DNA of 64,000 bases, taken from assembly GCA_030841105.1 (NCBI GenBank), contig JAVEDE010000022.1, positions 1 to 64,000 on the forward strand, in the 5' to 3' direction. The stretch comes from Pyrinomonadaceae bacterium (GTDB taxonomy: Bacteria > Acidobacteriota > Blastocatellia > Pyrinomonadales > Pyrinomonadaceae). Both the position numbers and the translations under genes were made by a program. Under the pieces are notes generated by a model, which searched no databases, was not told the origin of the DNA, and worked only from the letters and a program-made list of their open reading frames with translations. Shown here piece by piece: positions 15,886-23,229 of the stretch (the stretch's first letter is position 1; each line of letters starts with the position of its first letter).

Positions 15886-17259
15886 ATGAAAGTTGTTCGC
15901 ATCATCGCGCGTTTGAACGTGGGCGGCCCGGCCAAGCATGTGGCGTGGCTGACGGCCGCGACGCGGCGTTACGGCATCGAGTCGGAGTTGATTGCGGGGA
16001 CTGTGCCGCCGGGCGAAGACGACATGAGTTATTTCGCGTCGGGCTTGGGCGTCGAGCCGATCACGCTGGACGAGATGAGCCGCGAGGTGTCGCCGCGCGA
16101 CGCGGTGGCGGTCTGGAAACTGTATCGCCTGTTTCGCCGACTGCGCCCCGACATCGTTCACACGCACACGGCGAAGGCCGGGACGGTCGGGCGCGTCGCC
16201 GGGTTGCTCTACCGCTGGCTGACGCCGCCCGCGCTCGTCGGCCGCCCGCGCGCGTGCCGCTTCGTGCACACGTACCACGGCCACATCTTTCACAGCTACT
16301 ACGGGCGTTGGAAGACGCTGTTCTTTTTGACCATTGAACGCGTCCTCGCGCGCACGGCGACTGATAGGATCGTGGCGATCAGCCAACAGCAGTTGCGCGA
16401 AATTCAAGGGCAGTTCGGCGTGGGGCACGCGTCGCAGTTCAAAGTGATCCCGCTCGGTCTGGACTTGGAAGTCTTTGCCGGTTGGCGCGAGCGGCGCGCG
16501 GCGGCGCGCGAGGCGTTGGGGGCGGGCGAAGACGAGTTGCTCGTCGGCATCGTTGGGCGTCTGACGGAGATCAAGAACCACAAGTTGTTCCTCGACGCGG
16601 CCGCGCGCTATTTGAAATCACGCGCGGACGGCGCGAAGGGCATGACGGGCGGCGCGACGGGCAGCGCGGCGCGCGAAACAGACGGAGTAGCGCGGCGCGT
16701 GCGCTTCGTCGTCATCGGCGACGGGAATCTGCGTAGTGAACTCGAAGCGCAGGCGGGCGCGCTCGGCATCGCGGAGCGCGTGACGTTCACGGGCACACGC
16801 TCCGACCCGGAAAATTTTTACGCCGCGCTCGACCTTGTGGCTCTGACCTCTCTGAACGAGGGCACGCCGCTGACGCTCATCGAGGCGATGGCGAACGCGC
16901 GCCCCGTCGTGGCGACGGCCGTCGGCGGCGTGGTTGATCTCGTCGGCCAGCCGGTTAAGGGCGAGGCGGGCGACCATGCGGCGTACACCGTCTGCGAGCG
17001 CGGCGTGCGCGTGCCGACGGGCGACACAGAGGCTTTTGCGGATGCCCTGCAACTGCTCGTCTCGGACGAAGCGTTGCGGCGCGCTCTTGGCGAGCGCGGG
17101 CACGCGTTCGTTGCGGAGCATTATTCCAAGGAGCGTCTGGTGCGGGACGTGTTGAATCTTTACAGCGAACTGTTGCCGTCGCCGCGCGTGGCGGCGGTGG
17201 CGGTGTCGAAACAGGGGGGCGTGCGGGCGGTCGAGCCTGCGCGCGGAAAAGGAGACTGA
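15886..17259 (+). CDS. Family 4 glycosyltransferase
   Basis: The 457-residue protein has the two-Rossmann GT-B layout. The N-terminal half starts VVRIIARLNVGGPAKHV, the glycine-rich acceptor loop, with DIVHTHTAKAG near residue 90. The C-terminal half has VIPLGLDLEVF, GIVGRLTEIKNHKLFLDA, VVIGDGNLRSEL and the donor-binding EGTPLTLIEAMANARPVVA (glutamates of the E-x7-E motif). An Ala/Gly-rich insert (about 245-270) and a basic tail are low complexity and not family-conserved. It probably adds a hexose or deoxyhexose to the lipid-linked repeat unit at the inner membrane. The next gene starts three bases on. Confidence 0.85.
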   Translation: MKVVRIIARLNVGGPAKHVAWLTAATRRYGIESELIAGTVPPGEDDMSYFASGLGVEPITLDEMSREVSPRDAVAVWKLYRLFRRLRPDIVHTHTAKAGTVGRVAGLLYRWLTPPALVGRPRACRFVHTYHGHIFHSYYGRWKTLFFLTIERVLARTATDRIVAISQQQLREIQGQFGVGHASQFKVIPLGLDLEVFAGWRERRAAAREALGAGEDELLVGIVGRLTEIKNHKLFLDAAARYLKSRADGAKGMTGGATGSAARETDGVARRVRFVVIGDGNLRSELEAQAGALGIAERVTFTGTRSDPENFYAALDLVALTSLNEGTPLTLIEAMANARPVVATAVGGVVDLVGQPVKGEAGDHAAYTVCERGVRVPTGDTEAFADALQLLVSDEALRRALGERGHAFVAEHYSKERLVRDVLNLYSELLPSPRVAAVAVSKQGGVRAVEPARGKGD

Positions 17260-17262
17260 CAT

Positions 17263-18225
17263 TTGCGAGTTTTAATTACGGGCGGGGCGGGCTTCATCGG
17301 GTCGCACCTTTCGGACGCTTATCTGGAACGCGGCGACGAAGTTTACGTCATTGACGATCTCTCGACGGGCAGCTTCGAGAACATCGCGCACTTGAAGACG
17401 CACCCGCGCTTTCATTACACGATTGACAGCGTGCACAACGTGCCCGTCTGCGCCGAACTGGTTGACCAGTGCGACGTGATCTTTCATCTGGCGGCGGCCG
17501 TCGGCGTGAAACTGATCGTTGAAAGCCCGGTCAGAACCATCGAGACGAATGTGCGCGGGACGGAAGTGATCCTGAGTCTGGCGAACAAGAAGAAGAAGAA
17601 GGTGCTCGTCGCCTCGACCTCTGAAGTTTACGGCCTCTCGACGGAAGTCCCGTTTCGAGAGGACGGCAACCTCGTGATGGGCGCGACGACGAAGGGGCGT
17701 TGGTCTTACGCCTGCTCGAAGGCGATTGACGAGTTTCTCGCGCTCGCCTACTGGCGCGAGAAGAAACTGCCGACGGTCGTCGTGCGTCTCTTCAACACCG
17801 TCGGGCCGCGGCAGACCGGGCAGTACGGCATGGTCATCCCGACCTTCGTGCGCCAAGCGCTCGCCGGGCGGCCGATCACCGTCTACGGCACGGGCGCGCA
17901 GACGCGCTGCTTCGGCTACGTCGGCGACGTGGTGGGCGCGCTGATGAAGTTGATGGACGCGCCGGAGGCCGTCGGTCAGGTCTTCAACATCGGCTCGAAC
18001 GAAGAGGTCTCCATCCTCGAAGTGGCCGGGCGCGTCAAGGAGTTAACGCAGTCAACTTCCGAGATCGTCTTCATGGCCTACGACGAAGCCTACGAGGAGG
18101 GCTTCGAGGACATGCCGCGCCGCGTGCCCGACATCTCGAAGGTGAGCGCGCTCGTCGGCTTCCAGCCCACCGAGAAACTCGACGGCATCCTCCAGAAAGT
18201 GATCGCGCACCACAGCGGGCAGTAA
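17263..18225 (+). CDS. NAD-dependent nucleotide-sugar epimerase/dehydratase (extended SDR)
   Basis: The protein of 320 residues starts at TTG 17263, set by AAAAGGAGA at 17247-17255 and by the Rossmann start MRVLITGGAGFIGSHL. Catalytic residues are Ser/Thr in VASTSEVYG and the YACSK pair (Tyr and Lys). VRLFNTVGPRQTG and RCFGYVGDVVGAL are typical of the UDP-glucuronate decarboxylase, UDP-glucose epimerase and GDP-mannose dehydratase branches. KGRWSYACSK is most like UDP-xylose synthase/ArnA-type members, but the product cannot be fixed by reading. It is coupled to the GT4 gene upstream and likely supplies a nucleotide sugar for it. A large hairpin (18235-18312) follows at once. Confidence 0.82.
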   Translation: MRVLITGGAGFIGSHLSDAYLERGDEVYVIDDLSTGSFENIAHLKTHPRFHYTIDSVHNVPVCAELVDQCDVIFHLAAAVGVKLIVESPVRTIETNVRGTEVILSLANKKKKKVLVASTSEVYGLSTEVPFREDGNLVMGATTKGRWSYACSKAIDEFLALAYWREKKLPTVVVRLFNTVGPRQTGQYGMVIPTFVRQALAGRPITVYGTGAQTRCFGYVGDVVGALMKLMDAPEAVGQVFNIGSNEEVSILEVAGRVKELTQSTSEIVFMAYDEAYEEGFEDMPRRVPDISKVSALVGFQPTEKLDGILQKVIAHHSGQ

Positions 18226-18234
18226 AGCCGTAAA

Positions 18235-18312
18235 TCGTGAATCGTCAATCGTGAATAGACAAGAGACAGGAGCGATTCCCTGTCTTCTCTATTCACGATT
18301 GACGATTCACGA
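18235..18312. repeat. Intergenic hairpin B with 7-base periodic arms
   Basis: Left arm 18235-18258 and right arm 18289-18312 are perfect 24-base reverse complements. Each arm is a run of 7-base words (TCGTGAA, TCGTCAA, TCGTGAA). A second stem, AGACAGG with CCTGTCT, nests in the loop. It begins ten bases after the SDR stop and leaves 69 bases before the next gene. Confidence 0.9.
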
Positions 18313-18381
18313 CTTGATTTCTCCCGCCACATCGAATAGCTTTTCAGGCGACTTCAAACAGCATCAACCGACAGTTAGCTC

Positions 18382-20184
18382 ATGTACTTCGGCAGTTTAA
18401 ATATCCTTCCGATCATCGTGTCGTTTGCGCTCGCGCTAGTGTTGACGCCGGTGGTGCGGCGGCTGGCGCGGCACTGGGGCATGGTGGCGCAGCCGAAGGC
18501 GGATCGCTGGCACAACAAGCCGACGGCGATGATGGGCGGCCTCGCCGTGTTCCTGACGGTCGTCATCACCTATTTGATCTTCGTCGGGCAGATGCCGCAC
18601 CGGCCTTACGGGTGGGTCGTGATGCTGGCGAGCGCGTTCCTGTTCGTCGTCGGGCTGATTGACGACATCGTTCATGTCAAGCCCTACCAGAAATTGATCG
18701 GGCAGGTGATGGGCGCGAGCCTCGTCGTCTATTACGGGCTGAGTCTGCCGTGGAGCGCGTCGCCGTCGCTCAACATGGCGATCACGATCTTCTGGCTCGT
18801 CGGCATCACAAACGCGCTGAACCTGCTCGACAACATGGACGGGCTGGCCGCAGGGATCGCCGCCATCGCCGCCGCTTTCTTGGCCGCGAGTTTCGTCGTC
18901 AACGGGCGACCGGCCGAAGCTCTGATGCTCGGCGTGTTCGCCGCCTCGCTCGTCGGCTTCCTCGCCTACAACTCCAACCCCGCGACGATCTTCATGGGCG
19001 ACTGCGGCTCGATGTTCATCGGCTTCTTCCTTGCGAGCGCGGCGTTGATGAGCGCGGCCGGGGCGCGTTCGCGCTCGTTCATGATCGTGCTCGCCGTGCC
19101 GGTGCTGATCCTGCTGATCCCCATTTTCGACACGACGTTCGTCACCATCCTACGCAAACTGTCGGGGCGTTCGGCCTCGCAGGGCGGGCGCGACCACACG
19201 TCGCACCGTCTCGTCGCGCTCGGCATGACGGAGCGGCGCGCCGTCTGGATGCTCTACGGCTTCGCGGGACTGTCGGGCGTGCTCGCGCTCTTAGTCAGCC
19301 GGACGAAACTCGACGTGAGCGTCGCGGCCATCGTCGCCTTCACCATCGTGCTCGCGCTCTTGGGCGTGTATCTGGCGGGCGTCAAAGTTTACGAGGAGGA
19401 GGAGGTGTTGAAGGCGCGCGAGAAGCCGCTCGTCGCCTTCTTCGTAGACCTCTCCTACAAGCGGCGCATCTTCGAGGTGCTGCTCGACATGGTGCTCGTC
19501 ATCCTGTCTTACTACAGCGCGTACACGCTTTTGTTCGGGCCGATTGACGAGACGGGCGCGTGGAATCTGTTCCTGCGTACCGTGCCGGTGCTCGTCTGCG
19601 TGAAGATGTTCGCGTTCCTCGCCGCGGGCGTCTACCGCGGCCTGTGGCGTTACATCAGCGTGGACGGCATCGTGGTGTTTGCGAAAGCCGTCTTGCTCGG
19701 TTCGGTCGGGAGCGTGCTCGCGCTTCTCGTGGCGTTCCGCTTCGAGGGGTTGTCGCGCGCCGTCTTCGTGCTCGACACGATGATCCTCTTTATGATGCTC
19801 GCGGGCAGCCGCTTCGCCTTCCGCCTGTTCCGCCACGCGCTGCCCGTCCACGAAGCGCGCGGCGCGCGGCGCGTACTGATCTACGGCGCGGGCGACGGCG
19901 GCGAACTCTTGCTGCGCGAGGTGCTCAACAACCGCGACCTGCAACTGACGCCCGTCGGCTTCGTGGACGACGACCCGCACAAGAAGGGGAAGGTCATTCA
20001 CGGCCTGCGCGTCTTCGGCGGCAACGGCTCGCTCAAGAGCATCTGCGAGGAGCAGCGCGTCGCGGAAGTCTTGATCTCCAGCACGCAAATTTCCGAAGAG
20101 CGGCTCGCCGCCATCCTGCAAGATTGCGAGTCGGCGCAGGTCACGCTCAAACGCATGCGCATCCAGATCGATCAACTGAACTGA
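18382..20184 (+). CDS. Fusion: WecA/MraY-like polyprenyl-phosphate sugar-1-phosphate transferase plus FlaA1/CapD-type nucleotide-binding domain
   Basis: Residues 1-350 form a polytopic WecA-like transferase: LIDDIVHVKPYQK, LLDNMDGLAAG (Asp150 and Asp153), FMGDCGSM (Asp207, metal or catalytic) and the loop GGRDHTSHRL. It would start glycan synthesis by moving sugar-1-phosphate to undecaprenyl phosphate. Residues about 360-485 add four membrane spans, and 490-600 form a Rossmann-like CoA_binding_3 domain (RRVLIYGAGDGGELLL, VGFVDDDPHKKGK) as found at the N-terminus of FlaA1/CapD-type dehydratases. The catalytic SDR part with its Y-x3-K is missing; the protein simply stops. The length of 600 fits a designed fusion, with no frameshift seen. 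The extra domain may bind UDP-sugar as donor or regulator. Confidence 0.85.
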   Translation: MYFGSLNILPIIVSFALALVLTPVVRRLARHWGMVAQPKADRWHNKPTAMMGGLAVFLTVVITYLIFVGQMPHRPYGWVVMLASAFLFVVGLIDDIVHVKPYQKLIGQVMGASLVVYYGLSLPWSASPSLNMAITIFWLVGITNALNLLDNMDGLAAGIAAIAAAFLAASFVVNGRPAEALMLGVFAASLVGFLAYNSNPATIFMGDCGSMFIGFFLASAALMSAAGARSRSFMIVLAVPVLILLIPIFDTTFVTILRKLSGRSASQGGRDHTSHRLVALGMTERRAVWMLYGFAGLSGVLALLVSRTKLDVSVAAIVAFTIVLALLGVYLAGVKVYEEEEVLKAREKPLVAFFVDLSYKRRIFEVLLDMVLVILSYYSAYTLLFGPIDETGAWNLFLRTVPVLVCVKMFAFLAAGVYRGLWRYISVDGIVVFAKAVLLGSVGSVLALLVAFRFEGLSRAVFVLDTMILFMMLAGSRFAFRLFRHALPVHEARGARRVLIYGAGDGGELLLREVLNNRDLQLTPVGFVDDDPHKKGKVIHGLRVFGGNGSLKSICEEQRVAEVLISSTQISEERLAAILQDCESAQVTLKRMRIQIDQLN

Positions 20185-20189
20185 AGAAC

Positions 20190-20342
20190 TGTCAGTTGTT
20201 CTTTGTCAGTTGTCCGTTGTTCGCGGGTCACTAGCGGCGGGCTAAAGATAAGCTCTCGGCTTGCGTAAGAGATAAAACAACTGACCACGGACAAAGAACA
20301 ACTGACCACGCACGATTGACCACGCACGACTGACCACGGACT
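20190..20342. repeat. Intergenic hairpin C with 7-base words
   Basis: Left arm 20192-20216 (25 bases) pairs with right arm 20288-20305 (18 bases); the only difference is one extra 7-base word in the left arm. The right side continues as a run of nine 7-base words from about 20279 to 20341, each ending in AC (AACTGAC, CACGGAC, CACGCAC and so on), right up to the start of the TPR gene. The 70-base loop holds no recognised signal. Confidence 0.85.
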
Positions 20343-20344
20343 AA

Positions 20345-21682
20345 ATGAAAGAGCAGATCAAGACCATCGAGTTGCGCGCGGCGTGGGGGCGTGTGTTGTT
20401 GCTCTTGCCGGTGGCGCTCGTCGCGGTCGGCGTGTGGTACGGGACGCGCTGGTGCGTGGGAAACACGATGGCGGAGTGGTTGCCGGACGGCGGCGCGGCC
20501 TACGCGGCGGCGCGGCTCGCACCCGAAGACCCGCAGGCGCATTTCACCATCGCGCGTCTGCGCGAGCGTAGTTTTCAACCGGAGGATTTGCCGGAGGCGG
20601 CGCGGCAGTATGAAGAGGCGGCGCGTTTGTCGCCGCACGACTTCCGCCTGTTCATGGAGTTGGGACGCGTGCGCGGTTTGATCGGCGACACGCGCGGCGG
20701 CGAAGCGGCTCTGCGCCGCGCCGTGGAACTCGCGCCCACCTACCCAGACCCGCGCTGGTATCTCGGCAACTTGTTGCTCAGGCAGGGGCGCACCGAAGAG
20801 GCGTTCGCGGAGTTGCGCCGCGCGGGCGAGGCGAGCGCGGAGAAGTTTCTGCCGCAGGTGATCGAACTGTCCTGGCGTTTTTATAACGCCGACGTGCCGT
20901 CGGTGCTGGCGGCCGTGGGCAACTCGGCGCGTGCGCGCGGGCAGTTGATGGACTACCTGATCAACTTGAAACGTCTGGACGACGCGCGGCAGTTATGGGA
21001 GGGCTTCGACGCGGGGCAGCGCAAAACCTTGCGCGCGACCGGGGAGAAGTTGCTGCTGCGTTTCCTCGAAGCGAAACGCTTTCACGACGTGCTCAAGATG
21101 CACGCGGAACTCGCGGCCGTGGACGGCACGCCGACCGAGGCCGCGCCGGAGCGACTCACGAACGGCGGGTTTGAGTCGGCGGTGGGCGCGCCGGGTGGCA
21201 GCCCTTTCGAGTGGCAGGTCGTGCCGCTCGCGGGCGCGCAAATGGGACTCGACCCGAACGTCAGGCAAGAGGGCGCGCGCAGTCTCCGCATCGCCTTCAA
21301 CGCGGCCGACACGCTCAGCTTCAGAAACATCTCGCAACTCGTGACGGTAGAACCGGCGACGCGCTACCGCCTCGAATATCAGGTGCGTAGGGAAGACTTG
21401 AAAGGCTCGGCCACGATCACGACGGAGATCGTGGACGCGGCGCAGCCCGACCGCGTGCTCACGGCCTCGACGCCGCTTGCCACAGGGACGGGCGACTGGC
21501 AGTCGGTCGCGCTCGATTTCACGACCGCAGCGGGCGCGCAGGCCGTGACCGTGCGCGTCGTCAGCGCGCCGTGCCCGACCGCCACCTGCCCCATTTTCGG
21601 AAAAGTCTGGTATGACAACTTCAACCTCCAACGCCTCGGCGGCGGAGCAAACACACACGGTCGAGACGCCGGGCGCAACTGA
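20345..21682 (+). CDS. Membrane-anchored TPR protein with C-terminal carbohydrate-binding-like domain
   Basis: The 445-residue protein has one N-terminal membrane span (about 12-33), then tetratricopeptide repeats (about 50-190: AARLAPEDPQAHF, AARLSPHDFRLFMELG, ELAPTYPDPRWYLG), a helical part, and from about residue 275 a beta-rich domain starting LTNGGFESAVG and ending VWYDNFNLQRL, the pattern of CBM4/9-like jelly rolls. It probably faces the periplasm and holds the growing glycan or assembly proteins. It overlaps the O-antigen ligase gene by 71 bases. TPR proteins with Wzy partners are common in exopolysaccharide loci, so a co-polymerase-like helper role is a reasonable inference. Confidence 0.75.
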   Translation: MKEQIKTIELRAAWGRVLLLLPVALVAVGVWYGTRWCVGNTMAEWLPDGGAAYAAARLAPEDPQAHFTIARLRERSFQPEDLPEAARQYEEAARLSPHDFRLFMELGRVRGLIGDTRGGEAALRRAVELAPTYPDPRWYLGNLLLRQGRTEEAFAELRRAGEASAEKFLPQVIELSWRFYNADVPSVLAAVGNSARARGQLMDYLINLKRLDDARQLWEGFDAGQRKTLRATGEKLLLRFLEAKRFHDVLKMHAELAAVDGTPTEAAPERLTNGGFESAVGAPGGSPFEWQVVPLAGAQMGLDPNVRQEGARSLRIAFNAADTLSFRNISQLVTVEPATRYRLEYQVRREDLKGSATITTEIVDAAQPDRVLTASTPLATGTGDWQSVALDFTTAAGAQAVTVRVVSAPCPTATCPIFGKVWYDNFNLQRLGGGANTHGRDAGRN

Positions 21683-23213
21683 CCCGGCGGGCGCGGGCGC
21701 AACCGGCGCGACGGGCGCGGGCACGCCTCCGACTCAACCGCCGGAGCGACCGGCGCGCCGACGCGTCGCGCCGACGGGAGAGCCGCATCGAACGCTCGCC
21801 AGCCGCTTCATCATCCTCTTGCTGTGTCTGGCGGTGGTGCTCTCGACGCTCGCCTTCGGCACGGTGCAGTCGTGGGCGCTCGGCTTCTTTCAGGCGGGCG
21901 CGGGGCTGGTCGCGCTCCTGTGGGCGGTTGACGCGTGGCGCACGCAACGCCTGCGCGTGAGTCGCAACTTGTTGCAGTTGCCGCTAATCGGGCTGTTCGT
22001 CGTCGGGCTGGTGCAAGTGCTCCCGCTCGGCGGCGCGGCGGGCGAGGCGGCGGGCGGGCTGTTGAACGCGCCCGCGGGCACGCTCTCGCTCGACCCCTAC
22101 GCGACGCGCTTCGTCCTGCTCCAACTCGCCTCGCTCATCATCTATTTCTCGGCCGCGCTCGTCTACATAGACAGCCCTTCGCGCCTGCGCCTCGTCGTGC
22201 GTGTCGTGACGATCTTCGGCTTCCTGCTCGCGCTCTTCGGCATGTTCCAGTACTTCACCAACCCCGCGCAGATTTACTGGTTTCGCCAGCCGAAGTTCGC
22301 GCAGCCCTTCGGCCCCTTCGTCAACCGCCACCACTTCGCGGCCTACATGGAACTGACGCTCGCGCTGCCGCTCGGCCTGCTCGCCTCCGGCGCGATTGCC
22401 GTCGAGAGACGACTGCTCTATCTCTTCGCCGTCATGATCATGAGCGCGGCGCTCGTCCTGACCACTTCGCGCGGCGGCATCCTGAGCCTCGGCGCGGAGG
22501 TGTTGTTCGTCGCGGCCATCGCGGGGCTGGTGCGCCGCAAGCAGGAGAAGGACGAGGCGGAGGAGGGCGACGGGGCGGCCGAGTCGCGCGTGCGCGGCGC
22601 GCTGGTGCGCGTCGGGATCGGCTTCGCACTCGTTGTCGCGCTGCTCGCGGGCGCGGTGTGGCTCGGCGGCGAAGAGTCGCTCGCGCGCCTGTTCGGCACG
22701 GTCAGCGCGGACGATCCAACTTCGGGGCGCGTGCAGTTCTGGCAGGGGACGTGGGGCGTGATCAAAGAGTACCCTCTGCTCGGCGCGGGACTCGGCGCGT
22801 TCAGCGTCGCCTACACGCGGCACGACGTTCTCAACGGCGCGACCCGGCTCGAACAGGCGCACAACGACTACTTGCAGATACTCTCTGACGCAGGGATCGT
22901 CGGCGGCGCGCTCGGCCTGTTCTTCATCTTCATGCTCTTTCGCTACGGCTTCGCGCGCTTCGACTCGAAGGACAAGTTCCGGCGCGGCGTGGCGGCCGCC
23001 GCGCTCGCCGGTTGTTTCGCCGTGCTCGTCCACAGCTTCTTCGAGTTCTCGCTGCACATGACTTCAAACGCGCTCCTCTTCCTCCTGCTCGCCGCGCTCG
23101 CCACGCTGAACGGCCGCGTCGAAGACCCTGACACCAAACGACGCTCTCGCCGCAAACGCCGCAGCAGCAGCGCGAACGCCGCGACGCGCGAGGGAGAGGT
23201 GCGCGCGGCCTGA
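21612..23213 (+). CDS. O-antigen ligase/polymerase family membrane protein (Wzy/WaaL-like)
   Basis: The 533-residue protein has a Thr/Ala/Pro-rich cytoplasmic N-terminus (1-60), about eleven membrane spans and the large periplasmic loop of the Wzy_C family (about 330-430) with GRVQFWQGTWGVIKEYPLLGAG and EQAHNDYLQILSDAGI, which contains the conserved Arg and His. Members polymerise or ligate lipid-linked repeat units outside the inner membrane. No later in-frame start precedes the first span, so the 71-base overlap with the TPR gene seems real and implies tight coupling. A second family member is at 27871; one may polymerise and the other ligate or act on another glycan. Confidence 0.85.
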   Translation: MTTSTSNASAAEQTHTVETPGATDPAGAGATGATGAGTPPTQPPERPARRRVAPTGEPHRTLASRFIILLLCLAVVLSTLAFGTVQSWALGFFQAGAGLVALLWAVDAWRTQRLRVSRNLLQLPLIGLFVVGLVQVLPLGGAAGEAAGGLLNAPAGTLSLDPYATRFVLLQLASLIIYFSAALVYIDSPSRLRLVVRVVTIFGFLLALFGMFQYFTNPAQIYWFRQPKFAQPFGPFVNRHHFAAYMELTLALPLGLLASGAIAVERRLLYLFAVMIMSAALVLTTSRGGILSLGAEVLFVAAIAGLVRRKQEKDEAEEGDGAAESRVRGALVRVGIGFALVVALLAGAVWLGGEESLARLFGTVSADDPTSGRVQFWQGTWGVIKEYPLLGAGLGAFSVAYTRHDVLNGATRLEQAHNDYLQILSDAGIVGGALGLFFIFMLFRYGFARFDSKDKFRRGVAAAALAGCFAVLVHSFFEFSLHMTSNALLFLLLAALATLNGRVEDPDTKRRSRRKRRSSSANAATREGEVRAA

Positions 23214-23229
23214 CGGCTTCGCTTAACTT

